DNA of 64,000 nucleotides from Gemmatimonadota bacterium (GCA_018660835.1 JABJJN010000007.1:1-64000); one strand, 5' to 3'; shown: positions 17,877 through 26,767, numbered from the stretch's first letter. The notes: generated by a model from the sequence alone, not told the origin. A program made the numbers and translations.

Positions 17877-19348
17877 CTGCCCACATCTCCCCATGCAACC
17901 TCAGGTCCTTTGCCAGGCACGAAGGCTCGGTGCGGTTGGCCGGCGATGAGCTGCTCACCGTCGCTGAAGCCCTCTGGACGGTGGGCGAGTTGCTTTGCCA
18001 TGCGTCGCCGCCACGTGGTGATGTCGGCGTCCTGACTCAGATCGTGCTCTTCGCACGGATCTTCCATCAGGTCGAAGAGCAACTCCTGTCCCGTCTGAGA
18101 GCGCCAGATGTATTTGTAGCGATCATCAACGAGATAGTGGAACCCCTCTTCGTAGGTGCGATAACCGCTGTGCTCGCCATGGAGACAATCCCGCCAGTCG
18201 GCAGACTGTTCACCTCGGGCCAAAGCGGCGACACTACGGCCCGTACAGGCGTCGGGCACTGTAATTCCCGCCAAGTCGAGCAGGGTGGGCATGACATCCT
18301 GTAGGCCCACGGGTCGGTCGCAGATCTGTCCCTTGAGACCGTCGTCCGGCGTCTTACCTGCCGGGCCAGGCAAACGCAGCAGAAAGGGCACGTTTGCTGA
18401 GCCTTCGAAGGGCTCGCACTTGCCGAACAAGTGATGGTCGCCGAGCATCTCACCGTGATCGCTGGTGAAAAGGATGACCGTATTCTCCAGCTGGCCACGC
18501 AGGGCACTGAGCAGACGACCGATCTGAGCATCGAGTTCGTGGATCAGGCCGAAGTAGCCGGCGCGGCATCGGTGCATCGTCAGTGGATCGAGATGGACGC
18601 GTTGCTCGCCACCCACCGGATCGAGGCCATTGATCGGCCCGTCGAAAGGTTCGACCCAATCGCCGATGTCGGGTTCGCCCAAGTCGCCGAGCTGCATGCG
18701 ATCGTAGTGGTCGAAGTAGGCAGTAGAGGGCGTCAATGGTGGGTGCGGTGAGAAGATGGAGAGATTCAGAAAGAACGGCGTCGAGGGATCACGTTTCCTG
18801 AGGAAATCGAGGGAGCGATCGACGGCCCATGCGGGATAGGTCTGCTCTTCGCGTAGATGATGCGGTTTGGCGAGCCAACTGCAACTGCCGATACCGTGGG
18901 CGGCGGGTTCGAGGTGACGCGGCACGCCTCGTTGTCGCAACCAATCGACGTAGTCATTCTCGCCGCCGACACCGTCGGCCAGTTCCATCGCATCAAATCC
19001 GAAGCGTTGACGCTGCGGCTGCAGATGCAGCTTGCCCACCATGCGGGTCTCGTAGCCGGCGTCGTGCAGAGTGCCGGGCAGGGTCGACTCCGGTGTCCAG
19101 GGGCAGGTGGCATTGCGATAGTAGAAGCCAAGCATGCCCACCGTTTCGGGTGACTGACCTGACATCAACACATGGCGTGCGGGAATGCAGGAGGGAACCT
19201 CGCTATAGGCGCGGCGGAAACGGGTGCCCGTGGCGCCAATAAAGTCGAGATTCGGCGTGCGCAGGGCAGGATGGCCGGCCAGGCTCAGTGCGTCGCCGCG
19301 TTGTTGGTCAGTGACGATGAGGACAATGTTGGGGGGCTGAGTTGTCAT
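17873..19348 (-). CDS. Sulfatase (type I, Cys-type formylglycine)
   Basis: The protein has 491 aa. It opens with the metal-binding strand NIVLIVTDQQRGD and carries the formylglycine signature CIPAR (Cys about 54) followed by HVLMSG, so it needs a maturase encoded elsewhere. Further landmarks are VGKLHLQP, the distal metal site TSDHGEMLGDHHLFGK (about residue 300) and a C-terminal LFDLMEDPCEEHDLS segment. No signal peptide is visible, so it probably acts in the cytoplasm on imported sulfated sugars, as do many N-sulfoglucosamine or choline sulfatase-like members. It is coupled (ATGA) to the SDR gene downstream. An unknown conserved gene and an MBL-rhodanese gene lie upstream in the same direction. 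Confidence 0.94.
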   Translation of the reverse strand: MTTQPPNIVLIVTDQQRGDALSLAGHPALRTPNLDFIGATGTRFRRAYSEVPSCIPARHVLMSGQSPETVGMLGFYYRNATCPWTPESTLPGTLHDAGYETRMVGKLHLQPQRQRFGFDAMELADGVGGENDYVDWLRQRGVPRHLEPAAHGIGSCSWLAKPHHLREEQTYPAWAVDRSLDFLRKRDPSTPFFLNLSIFSPHPPLTPSTAYFDHYDRMQLGDLGEPDIGDWVEPFDGPINGLDPVGGEQRVHLDPLTMHRCRAGYFGLIHELDAQIGRLLSALRGQLENTVILFTSDHGEMLGDHHLFGKCEPFEGSANVPFLLRLPGPAGKTPDDGLKGQICDRPVGLQDVMPTLLDLAGITVPDACTGRSVAALARGEQSADWRDCLHGEHSGYRTYEEGFHYLVDDRYKYIWRSQTGQELLFDLMEDPCEEHDLSQDADITTWRRRMAKQLAHRPEGFSDGEQLIAGQPHRAFVPGKGPEVAWGDVGR

Positions 19349-19431
19349 GTGGGCAATCTAGTGAGCGTGGATGGATCGGGCCAGATGGCCAGATCGTGGC
19401 GGGGGCTCGCGTTGGGCCCCGGTTCCCTCGA

Positions 19432-20658
19432 CTACGTTCGCCAAAAGGTCGACTCGGGATTCGGTTGATACGCAATGTTAAGGTGACGTGTATCGACCCT
19501 CTCCTCACGCTCTCGACTGTCGACGCCGGCGATCGCCAATCCCGTTGTCAGCAGCGTCCGCTCGACGGGGTAGCTCGCGCGACCGCTCGCAAACATCTGC
19601 TCGATGTTGTTCACCTGGGGCGAGAAAAAATTGGCCAGCGTCGTGTGGGCCGGTGGCATGGGCAGATAGACCTGGGTTGAGAGCAACTCCATCTGATCGG
19701 CGATTCGAGCGGCGAAGCAGAAATCCCCCACAAGTCCATTGAGAATCATCATCGTGCAGCGCAGGCCGTCGAGGTGTTCGTATTGATAGGCCCACGGTTT
19801 CGCGGCGAGGGATTTCATCTCGTCGATGGTGGGGTAGTGGTGATTGAATCCCGGTCGTGCAGGTGCGAGTTGATGACTTCTACACAGGCAGGCGGCAAAC
19901 AGATCGGCTGACCAGGCACCGGCGGCATGGGCCTCCCAGAAGGCGTCGCCGCGGTAGTCCTGTAGCCATTTTACGCCGCTCTCTCCACCCGACCGACGCT
20001 CGACCATCGCCTGCATGGCCTCGAGGGCATGAATATCGCCCCCGTCGTCTCCGGCACTCGCCATGCACATCGCTTCTTCAACTGAGGCACCGAGAGGAAT
20101 ATCGATGGCGGGGACCCTGCTCGTCACAGGTAAGGACGACCCGGCCATGAAGGCGAAGCCCAATTCTTGCGAGGTATCGTACATCTGCCTCGCTCGATTC
20201 CAATCATAAGAGAGGTGTTTGTCGCAGAAGACGGGTGCTGTCTTGCCTGTCGTGCGGAAGACAGACGTGATTTGCTGGAAGAACTCGTAGCGCGGATAGA
20301 GCTTCTGGCCCCGCTCGTTGCGCGGGTAGTCGCCGTGCTCGGCAATCAGCAGCACGCCATCGACTGCCAGGTCTGGGCCGCCCTGGGTCAGGGCATCGGC
20401 GATGCTGGAGTAGATAGTCAGTTGCGGGAAGCGTTCGGTGCGTTCCTGGCTAAGATCTGTCTCGTCTCTCTGATCGACATAGAGAGAGACGAGATCCATT
20501 GCCGGGTGGTGGTGGTGACCATTCCAGCCATAGCCGTCGAGGAAGCGGTCGCAGATGTGCTGGGCGTGGGCGTACTTGTGGTAGATGGAGATGATGGCGG
20601 CAATGCGTGGCCGGTGGGCTGGTGTCTGCGCAGAAGAGGCTCTCACTGTGTCAGTCAC
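19432..20658 (-). CDS. Conserved-looking protein of unknown function, 408 aa
   Basis: I do not recognise the family. The protein is soluble, with no signal or membrane segment. Its first 60 residues contain AIISIYHKYAHAQHICDRF and a run GWNGHHHHPAMDLVSLYVDQ. The middle has DGVLLIAEHGDYPRNERGQ and PVFCDKHLSYDW. The many His, Asp and Glu residues on strand ends, an N-terminal Rossmann-like beta-alpha pattern and the absence of a GxGxxG motif hint at a metal-dependent or cofactor-free enzyme, but this is speculation. The GTG start lies four bases after the stop of the MBL-rhodanese gene, so the two are very likely co-translated. The sulfatase-SDR pair follows after 83 bp. The context hints at sulfur or sulfated-sugar metabolism. 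Confidence 0.75.
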   Translation of the reverse strand: MTDTVRASSAQTPAHRPRIAAIISIYHKYAHAQHICDRFLDGYGWNGHHHHPAMDLVSLYVDQRDETDLSQERTERFPQLTIYSSIADALTQGGPDLAVDGVLLIAEHGDYPRNERGQKLYPRYEFFQQITSVFRTTGKTAPVFCDKHLSYDWNRARQMYDTSQELGFAFMAGSSLPVTSRVPAIDIPLGASVEEAMCMASAGDDGGDIHALEAMQAMVERRSGGESGVKWLQDYRGDAFWEAHAAGAWSADLFAACLCRSHQLAPARPGFNHHYPTIDEMKSLAAKPWAYQYEHLDGLRCTMMILNGLVGDFCFAARIADQMELLSTQVYLPMPPAHTTLANFFSPQVNNIEQMFASGRASYPVERTLLTTGLAIAGVDSREREERVDTRHLNIAYQPNPESTFWRT

Positions 20659-20662
20659 ATCC

Positions 20663-22060
20663 TCACACTGCCGTCTGTAATCCGGCCGCCTCCCACGCGG
20701 TGATTCCGCCCACCAGATCCATCACCTGCTCAAAGCCATAATGCATCAGCACGCTGCCGGCGATGGTCGATCGATAACCACCGGCGCAGTGGACGATGAT
20801 CGGGCGGTCTCTCGGTAATCTACCTACTTGCTTGTGCAGTTGCTGCAGGGGAATGTTCGTCGAATCGGGAATGTGGCTTGTCTCACGCTCGCCGGCACCG
20901 CGCACGTCGATGACGACCGGCGCCTGACCTTCGTCCCGTTGCTCTTTCAGTGTGAGGACGGTAATGCGTTCGAGACGACCCAGCAGGTCGGGGCGATCAT
21001 TCAGGGACATCATACCACTTCGTAGATACCCGGCAACGTCGTCGAAACCGATGCGTCCCAGGCGCGTGGCTGCCTCTTCCTCGGCCCCAGGAGGGGCGAT
21101 GATGACGATGGGGCGATCGGGCGTCAGGAGGGCGCCTGCCCACGTGGCGAATTTGCCGTCGAGGCCGACATTGATACTGCCTATCAGGTGGGCACCGGCA
21201 TAGTCGTCGCCTTCGCGCACGTCGAGCACCTGAGCCTGCCCGTCACGCAGGGTGAGCACCTCGTCCAGCTCGAGGGGTTTGAGACTGCCCTCGAGACTCT
21301 CGTCGAGGGTCGGGTGTTCCTTGGTGTTCATCATGACATCGTAACTGAAATAGTCCGGCGCCTCTGGCTGGTCGGCGCTGACGATGCGGATGAAGTCGTC
21401 CTTCTCCATCGGTTGCAGGGCGTAGTTGTACATGCGCTGCGTGCCCATGGTGGAATATGTCTCTTCGCTGAGGCTTTTGCCGCACAGTGAGCCGGCGCCG
21501 TGCGCTGGGTAGACGAGGGCGTCGTCGGGAACTCGCTGCATCAGCTTTCCGTGCAGGGAGTCGTAGAGCATGCCGCCGAGACTTTCGGCGGTGAGCCCAG
21601 GAGAGGCCCGCAGGTCCGGTCTACCCACATCGCCGATGAAGAGTGTGTCGCCCGTGAGCACAGCGTGTGGCTTGTCGGTACTCTGTGCCAGGTCGTAGAC
21701 GAGCAGGCAAATCGAGTCCGGGCTGTGTCCGGGTGTGTCAAGAAAAACCACACGAACCTGGCCGAAAGCGATCTCATCGTCATCGCCCATGGGCACCGAG
21801 GCGTATTCGGTCTTGGCGGCGTGACCGACGTGGATTGTGGCACCGCATCGATCGCGCAGCTCCAGATGGCCGGCGACGAAGTCGGCGTGCATGTGCGTGA
21901 GAACGACATGCCGGATTGTCAGGCCCTGGGCGTCGGCATCCGTGAGGTACTGACCAATATCACGCTGGGGATCCACGACGATGGCGTTCTTGGTCTGCTC
22001 GTCGCCGACCAGGTAGGATGCGTGGGCGAGGCAACCGAGGTAATACTGTTTCAGAAACAT
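20663..22060 (-). CDS. MBL-fold persulfide dioxygenase-like protein fused to two rhodanese domains
   Basis: The protein has 465 aa. The N-terminal metallo-beta-lactamase domain (about 1-245) has THMHADFVAGH (HxHxD), DTPGHSPDS and HGAGSLCGKS, as in ETHE1-type persulfide dioxygenases. Two rhodanese-like domains follow. The first (about 265-355) lacks a catalytic Cys (APPGAEE at the loop), while the last (about 370-465) has an intact CAGGYRS loop. This architecture matches CstB-like multidomain sulfurtransferase/dioxygenase proteins, which convert low-molecular-weight persulfides to thiosulfate or sulfite. It is presumably cytoplasmic and iron-dependent. It is the first gene of a leftward set that continues with an unknown protein, a sulfatase and an SDR. 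Confidence 0.93.
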   Translation of the reverse strand: MFLKQYYLGCLAHASYLVGDEQTKNAIVVDPQRDIGQYLTDADAQGLTIRHVVLTHMHADFVAGHLELRDRCGATIHVGHAAKTEYASVPMGDDDEIAFGQVRVVFLDTPGHSPDSICLLVYDLAQSTDKPHAVLTGDTLFIGDVGRPDLRASPGLTAESLGGMLYDSLHGKLMQRVPDDALVYPAHGAGSLCGKSLSEETYSTMGTQRMYNYALQPMEKDDFIRIVSADQPEAPDYFSYDVMMNTKEHPTLDESLEGSLKPLELDEVLTLRDGQAQVLDVREGDDYAGAHLIGSINVGLDGKFATWAGALLTPDRPIVIIAPPGAEEEAATRLGRIGFDDVAGYLRSGMMSLNDRPDLLGRLERITVLTLKEQRDEGQAPVVIDVRGAGERETSHIPDSTNIPLQQLHKQVGRLPRDRPIIVHCAGGYRSTIAGSVLMHYGFEQVMDLVGGITAWEAAGLQTAV

Positions 22061-22205
22061 TGTGCACCTTCATGTGGGTATCTGATTTTAATAGGAAGGT
22101 GTCCCCTTGGCGGTGGTGCTGCAAGTGCGAGTAGGCTACATTGCGAATCTCGTGCCGAGAGATCCTGTCATTGCAGTGAAACAAGAAGGTTTGGAGTCGT
22201 CAGAA

Positions 22206-22406
22206 ATGAAAGTCACCTACGATCAACAGACCGATACACTGAATGTCATCCTTCGCGACGACGTAGCCGTCATCGACAGTGACCAGGGGCGTGGTGTTGT
22301 CTTCGACTATGGGGAGGATGGTCTGCTTGTATCGATCGAGGTGCTGGAGGCTTCTTCGTGGGTGACGGATCCAACGAAGGTGGACTTCGAGCAGGTTGGC
22401 AAGTAG
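22206..22406 (+). CDS. DUF2283-family small protein
   Basis: The frame is open further upstream, but the ATG at 22206 matches the family start (MKVTYDQQTDTLNV), giving 66 aa. The core YDQQTDTLNVILRDD, GVVFDYGEDGLLVSIEVLEAS is the DUF2283 pattern. These proteins are small and soluble and are often found near toxin-antitoxin loci; no toxin partner is visible here. The gene faces the flavin reductase gene with only six bases between stops and diverges from the MBL-rhodanese gene. Confidence 0.85.
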   Translation: MKVTYDQQTDTLNVILRDDVAVIDSDQGRGVVFDYGEDGLLVSIEVLEASSWVTDPTKVDFEQVGK

Positions 22407-22412
22407 CTCTCC

Positions 22413-23039
22413 CTACTTCTCAGTCCAGACTGGACGTTTGATCTCGAAGGCTTCGCGCACGTCGACGTAGTCGAGGGCACCGAGGCGGCCGATGGGTCTG
22501 AGTTTGGCCACGTCAACGTGGCCTTGTGTAAGGACACGCTCGTCAATGTGGATGCCGACGACCTGACCGAAGACGACGGTGTTGTCGTCCTCTTCATCAT
22601 CACATGGCAGTGTCAGCACCTGCGTGGTGCGGCATTCGAGATGTACGGGACTCTCGGCGACTCTTGGCGGTGTAACAATCGTCGATGCCGCCTTGGTCAG
22701 GCCGACGATGTCGAATTCATCGACATCTCTCGGGGCAGACGTCGACGAGCCATTCATCTGCTCACGCAGGTCCCAGGTCGCCAGATTCACGACGAATTCA
22801 CCCATTTCTTGCGCATTGGCGACGCTATCCTTGAGCCCACCCCCCTGCTGATGTCCGGTGGTGGCAGCGAACATCACCTGGGGTGGGCTGTAGGCAACGG
22901 CGTTGAAGAACGAATAGGGCGCCAGATTGTCGACACCGTCGGCGCTGCGTGTTGAGATCCAGCCGATGGGGCGTGGGACGACGAGATAGTTGAAGGGATC
23001 TCGCGGCAGGCCGTGGCCGTCTTCGGGGCGATAGAACAT
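22413..23039 (-). CDS. Flavin reductase-like FMN-binding split-barrel protein
   Basis: The protein has 208 aa with the family core: PFNYLVVPRPIGWISTRS (about 16-33), NLAPYSFFNAVAYSPPQVMF and a KDSVANAQEMGEFVVNL stretch, followed by FDIVGLT and the C-terminal RLGALDYVDVREAFEI. Members bind FMN non-covalently and act as flavin reductases or oxygenase partners. It is soluble and cytoplasmic. The ATG lies three bases after the stop of the upstream ArsC-like gene, so the two form a tight two-gene unit. This suggests that the flavin protein and the thiol/selenol protein belong to one redox pathway (inference). Confidence 0.9.
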   Translation of the reverse strand: MFYRPEDGHGLPRDPFNYLVVPRPIGWISTRSADGVDNLAPYSFFNAVAYSPPQVMFAATTGHQQGGGLKDSVANAQEMGEFVVNLATWDLREQMNGSSTSAPRDVDEFDIVGLTKAASTIVTPPRVAESPVHLECRTTQVLTLPCDDEEDDNTVVFGQVVGIHIDERVLTQGHVDVAKLRPIGRLGALDYVDVREAFEIKRPVWTEK

Positions 23040-23042
23040 GAG

Positions 23043-23393
23043 TTAGTCGAGAATCTGCTCGACCAATTCTGCTGGTCTGGCGATGACGGCTTTGTCTCCA
23101 CGAATGCAGATGGGCCGATTCATCACCTCTGGATGCTCGAGAAGCAGCGCAACAAGCGCATCGTTATCGCTGATCTGGTCGATGTTGCGACCGAGCTTGC
23201 TGAAGGATCCACTGTGCAGCATATCAGCAGGCTCGACGTCCAGTAGGGCGATGAAATGGCGGTAGTCTGCTTCGCTCGGAGGATTTTCGATGTATTCGAT
23301 GACGTCGAACTCGACGTTGCGGGCGGCCAGGATTTCCAGGACGCCTCTCGACTTGCCTCAATTGGGGTTGTGGTAGATGGTCACGTCGGCCAC
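23043..23393 (-). CDS. ArsC/Spx-family protein with in-frame TGA at the catalytic Cys: probable selenoprotein
   Basis: Reading leftward from GTG 23393 (AAAGGAG seven bases upstream) gives 116 residues to TAA, the normal ArsC length, interrupted only by TGA at 23360-23358. The start reads ADVTIYHNPN, then TGA, then GKSRGVLEIL. The TGA stands exactly where arsenate reductases of the glutaredoxin/ArsC type have the nucleophilic Cys (HNPxCxKSR). The rest is intact: IEYIENPPS, SFSKLGR with an Arg site, and the hallmark MNRPICIRGDKAVIARP. No frameshift or other stop occurs. A hairpin 12 nt past the TGA fits a bacterial SECIS. Translation as selenocysteine is therefore the best reading; a one-base error or a pseudogene remains possible. 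Sec-containing ArsC-like proteins have, to my knowledge, been proposed from metagenomes. It is co-transcribed with the flavin reductase. Confidence 0.8.
23322..23345 (-). promoter_or_regulatory. Candidate bacterial SECIS hairpin in the ArsC-like mRNA
   Basis: Starting 12 nt after the UGA, GGCG pairs with CGCC. After a U/C mismatch, CC pairs with GG, leaving an apical loop UGGAAAUCCU whose second base is G; two inner G-C pairs could shrink the loop further. Position and loop G (about 21 nt after the UGA) fit the general bacterial SECIS layout, but the stem is short. Confidence 0.5.
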
Positions 23394-23607
23394 ACAGATC
23401 TCCTTTCAGTTTAGGGTGCGGGTTGCCTTGGTGGGTGTAAGAAACCTTCCGCTCTGACGCTGTCAACGGTGAAGACCTTGTGAATCGCTGGTCTGGATCA
23501 GAGCATCCATCTTTATTGGCAAGATCACTCACCCTTATTCAGATGCATCCTGCCGTCGGTGAACAGGATGGTTCTCCCGAAAATCCACGTCGAAGAAATC
23601 TCTGCGC

Positions 23608-25056
23608 ATGACTTCATCCCACAATACGCCATCCTCCAGGCTGCATGAGCCGACGATTGAGTCTCTTGAGGCTGAATTGGCGCGTGAGCGCACGAGATTC
23701 GCCCGAGAGCAGGCGATTGAGCGGCTGCGTGCGGAAGTCTTGTCGATGCGAGGTGTGTCCGGTCTCAAGGACGTGGCGCTGCTCACGTATCACCAGGCGC
23801 TGGAATTCAAACTGAATGTTTCGGCGATGGGTTTCTTCTTCGTCAATGAAGAGACGCAGCAAATCGTCTGGTTTTCTGCCATGGAGAATCCGAAGAAGTA
23901 TGGAATCACGTGGGAGTCCAATCTCGAGGAATACGACGAGAATACCAGTGTACTGATGCTCACTCTACCTCTCGATGATTCATGGGAGGAAGATCTCGAG
24001 CGCTGGCGGGCAGGTGAGGTACAGACTCTGATTCGCACGGCGGAAGAAACCGCCGCGGCACTACAGGATTTCTATGATGAATGTGGTTTCAGTGCGCCCA
24101 TGCCCTTTGCCAACGAGGATTGGGCCATGTCGGTGCTGCCCTTCGAGCATGGTTGGGTCTCCGTCCGCCACAAGGAACTGAACGACGAAGACATGTCGCT
24201 GTTACACGATATGACGTCGGCTCTGTCTCATGGTTATCTACGATATCTTGATTTCGAACGGTTGGAGTCCCAGAACCAGGCCCTTGAGCAGGCGCTGGCG
24301 GATCTGAGTGCAACGCAACAGCAATTGCTTATGCAGGAGAAGATGGCGGGACTTGGCAAGCTCGTTGCCGGGATTGCCCATGAAATGAATACCCCCGTCG
24401 GTGCCATTGGCAGTGCACTGGATCTGTCACGACGCTGCATCGAACGAGTAGAGGAGGGCGTCGACGCTTCTGGCGATGAGCGCTTATCGAAAGCGATCAA
24501 GGGTCTCGGGGCATCCAATGCGACAGCGCAGGAGGCGGCTGAACGGATTTCGACGGTCGTGAAAAGCCTGCGCGCTTTTGCTCGTCTCGACGAGGCGGAA
24601 TACCAGATGACGGACCTGCATGAGGCGATCGACAGCACGCTCGTGCTGCTTGCGAGTGAGATGGGCGAGACCATCACTGTGCAGCGCGATTTTGGCGAAC
24701 TGCCTGCCGTCTACACCGCACCGAGTCGACTGAACCAGGTCTTCATGAATTTATTGAAAAATGGGCTCACCGCTCTCGACGGTTCAGGGCTGATTCGCAT
24801 CAGTACACGGTTGGAAGATGAGACGGTGTATGTGGAGATCGCCGACGACGGGCCGGGGATGCCACAAGAGACACTGGATGCACTATTTGATTTCCAGTTC
24901 CGTCGTGACGATGGCCGCGTGAAGCTGGGCATGGGCTTGCCCATGGACTACAGCACGGTGCGCGATCTGGGTGGCGATCTGCGTGTGGCGAGCGTCCTTG
25001 GCGCAGGCACTGAGGTGACGATCGAGCTGCCCCTGCAGGCGTCTGCGAGCACCTAG
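23608..25056 (+). CDS. Cytoplasmic sensor histidine kinase
   Basis: The protein has 482 aa with no membrane segment. An N-terminal coiled coil (ELARERTRFAREQAIERL) leads into a GAF-like sensory region (about 50-215). A second coiled coil (about 220-250) precedes the phospho-acceptor H-box AGIAHEMNTPVGAIG (His about 258). The catalytic ATPase domain shows the N-box NQVFMNLLKNGL, G1 DDGPGM and G2 GMGLPM. Family members autophosphorylate on His and pass phosphate to a response regulator, but no regulator gene is adjacent, so it is an orphan kinase. The stretch of about 200 bp before it is shared with the divergent ArsC-like unit and should hold both promoters. Confidence 0.93.
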   Translation: MTSSHNTPSSRLHEPTIESLEAELARERTRFAREQAIERLRAEVLSMRGVSGLKDVALLTYHQALEFKLNVSAMGFFFVNEETQQIVWFSAMENPKKYGITWESNLEEYDENTSVLMLTLPLDDSWEEDLERWRAGEVQTLIRTAEETAAALQDFYDECGFSAPMPFANEDWAMSVLPFEHGWVSVRHKELNDEDMSLLHDMTSALSHGYLRYLDFERLESQNQALEQALADLSATQQQLLMQEKMAGLGKLVAGIAHEMNTPVGAIGSALDLSRRCIERVEEGVDASGDERLSKAIKGLGASNATAQEAAERISTVVKSLRAFARLDEAEYQMTDLHEAIDSTLVLLASEMGETITVQRDFGELPAVYTAPSRLNQVFMNLLKNGLTALDGSGLIRISTRLEDETVYVEIADDGPGMPQETLDALFDFQFRRDDGRVKLGMGLPMDYSTVRDLGGDLRVASVLGAGTEVTIELPLQASAST

Positions 25057-25105
25057 GCGGTCCGCCTAAGAGCAGAACGCCCAAGACCAGTCGACGGCAA
25101 TCGGT

Positions 25106-25126
25106 GCAGGGCCTATCGTTCCCTGC
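25106..25126 (+). promoter_or_regulatory. Hairpin abutting the start codon of the PYROXD2-like gene
   Basis: GCAGGG (25106-25111) pairs with CCCTGC (25121-25126), and the ATG follows immediately. The stem includes the only purine-rich stretch that could serve as a ribosome site, so it could limit translation initiation. Its function is inferred only. Confidence 0.35.
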
Positions 25127-26755
25127 ATGAGTTCATCCTACGACGCAATCATCATTGGCGGCGGCCACAATGGCCTGGTCACGGCAGCCTATCTGGGCAA
25201 AGCCGGCTACCGCACGCTGGTGCTGGAACGACGGGACATCCTCGGCGGCTGTAGTGTCACGGAGGAAGACATCTTCCCCGGCTACAAGATCTCTGCTGCC
25301 TCCTACGTAGCGAGCCTGTTCCATCCCAATATCATCCGCGATCTGGATCTGCATGCGCACGGGTTGGAGTTCCTCGTGCGAGATCCACCTTCATTTACGG
25401 CCTTCGCCGATGGCTCACATCTATTCTCCTGTCTTGAGCAGGCGGATACGCAGAAGCAGATCGCCAAGTTCTCGCAGCGTGATGCCAAGCGCTATGCCGA
25501 ATACGAGGCGATGCTGACGCGGATTGCCGAGCAGATCGAGCCGTTGTTGCTGATGACACCGCCCGATCCTCGATCGCGTGATCCGCGCAATCTTTGGCGA
25601 CTACTGAGCATGGGCAAGATGGCCAAGGGGCTAAGCCGTGACTTCCTGCCGGCGCTGCAACTGGCCTCGGCGAGTGTCGCTGACTTTGTCCGTGACTGGT
25701 TTGAGTCGGATGCCCTGCAGTCGACGCTCGCAACGGATGGTATCATCGGCGCCTATGCGGGTGTTGAATCACCGGGTACCGCCTATGTGTTGCTGCACCA
25801 CGTGATGGGCGGCATCACGGACGCGGCGGGGACCTATCATCGCGGGCGCTGGGCCTACGTGCGTGGTGGCATGGGTGGGATTCCAGCATCGATTGTCGCC
25901 TCGACGCAGGCGCGTCACGATCCCGTTGACTTCATCACCGGTGAACCTGTGGTGCGAATTCTTGTGGATCGTGGGAAGGTGCGTGGTGTAGAACTCGCCA
26001 ATGGTGAAGTGATCGAGGCGCCCACCGTGGTGTCTGCTGTCGATCCGCGAATCACGTATCTCGGCTTGCTCGATGAGGAGCATCTGGAGGCGGAATTCGT
26101 CGAGCAGATCCGCAACTACAAGATGAAAGGAGCCACGACCAAGGTGAATCTGGTGCTCTCAGAGCTACCTGACTTCACGGCACTTCCTGGTGTGTCGCAA
26201 GCACGGCAACACGCTGGTACGATCCATATCTGCGAGAATCTCGCCTACATGGAGCGTGCCTGGGAGGATGCAAAACACGGGCGCTGGTCGCGTGAACCCA
26301 TTCTCGAATGCACGATTCCATCCGTCTATGACAAGACACTTGTACCGCCGGAGCATCCCGACCATCACGTGATGAACATCTTTGCCATGTATGGACCCAA
26401 GAAACTTGTGGGCACGACGTGGAAAGAAGAGGGACCTGCCTTTCTGGATCGAATCATCACCAAGCTCGGTGAATTCGCGCCCAATGTACCGGGTGCCGTT
26501 GTGCACAAGCAGATCCTGACGCCGGATGATCTCGAGGAACGTTATGCTCTGACGGAGGGCTGCATCTTCCATGGGGCCATGGGACTCGACCAGCTGTTCT
26601 GGGCGCGACCTTTGCCGTCGATTGCGCAGTATCGTGGCCCCCTTGGCGGCTTGTACATGTGCGGTTCGGGCACACATCCTGGTGGTGGCGTCACAGGGAT
26701 TCCCGGACACAATGCCGCACGCGAGATTTTACGCGATAAACCACGTCGCGGCTGA
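25127..26755 (+). CDS. PYROXD2/phytoene-desaturase-like FAD-dependent oxidoreductase
   Basis: The protein has 542 aa. It begins with the dinucleotide-binding motif DAIIIGGGHNGLVTAAYL (about 6-23), then VLERRDILGGCSVTEE, the amine-oxidase/CRTI second motif. GGGHNG together with SAASYVASLFHPNI matches the PYROXD2-like group. A CRTI-type C-terminal FAD block reads GLYMCGSGTHPGGGVTGIPG and is followed by NAAREIL. It is predicted to be a soluble flavoenzyme. The substrate is unknown; no carotenoid genes are nearby. The gene is 70 bp downstream of the histidine kinase, with no terminator between, and convergent with the TIM-barrel isomerase. Confidence 0.92.
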   Translation: MSSSYDAIIIGGGHNGLVTAAYLGKAGYRTLVLERRDILGGCSVTEEDIFPGYKISAASYVASLFHPNIIRDLDLHAHGLEFLVRDPPSFTAFADGSHLFSCLEQADTQKQIAKFSQRDAKRYAEYEAMLTRIAEQIEPLLLMTPPDPRSRDPRNLWRLLSMGKMAKGLSRDFLPALQLASASVADFVRDWFESDALQSTLATDGIIGAYAGVESPGTAYVLLHHVMGGITDAAGTYHRGRWAYVRGGMGGIPASIVASTQARHDPVDFITGEPVVRILVDRGKVRGVELANGEVIEAPTVVSAVDPRITYLGLLDEEHLEAEFVEQIRNYKMKGATTKVNLVLSELPDFTALPGVSQARQHAGTIHICENLAYMERAWEDAKHGRWSREPILECTIPSVYDKTLVPPEHPDHHVMNIFAMYGPKKLVGTTWKEEGPAFLDRIITKLGEFAPNVPGAVVHKQILTPDDLEERYALTEGCIFHGAMGLDQLFWARPLPSIAQYRGPLGGLYMCGSGTHPGGGVTGIPGHNAAREILRDKPRRG

Positions 26756-26767
26756 GGGCGTAGGTCG

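Noticed and set aside
25054..25068. TAGGCGG/CCGCCTA inverted repeat at the end of the kinase gene as terminator
   Set aside because: The usable RNA stem is only about five base pairs and no T-run follows.
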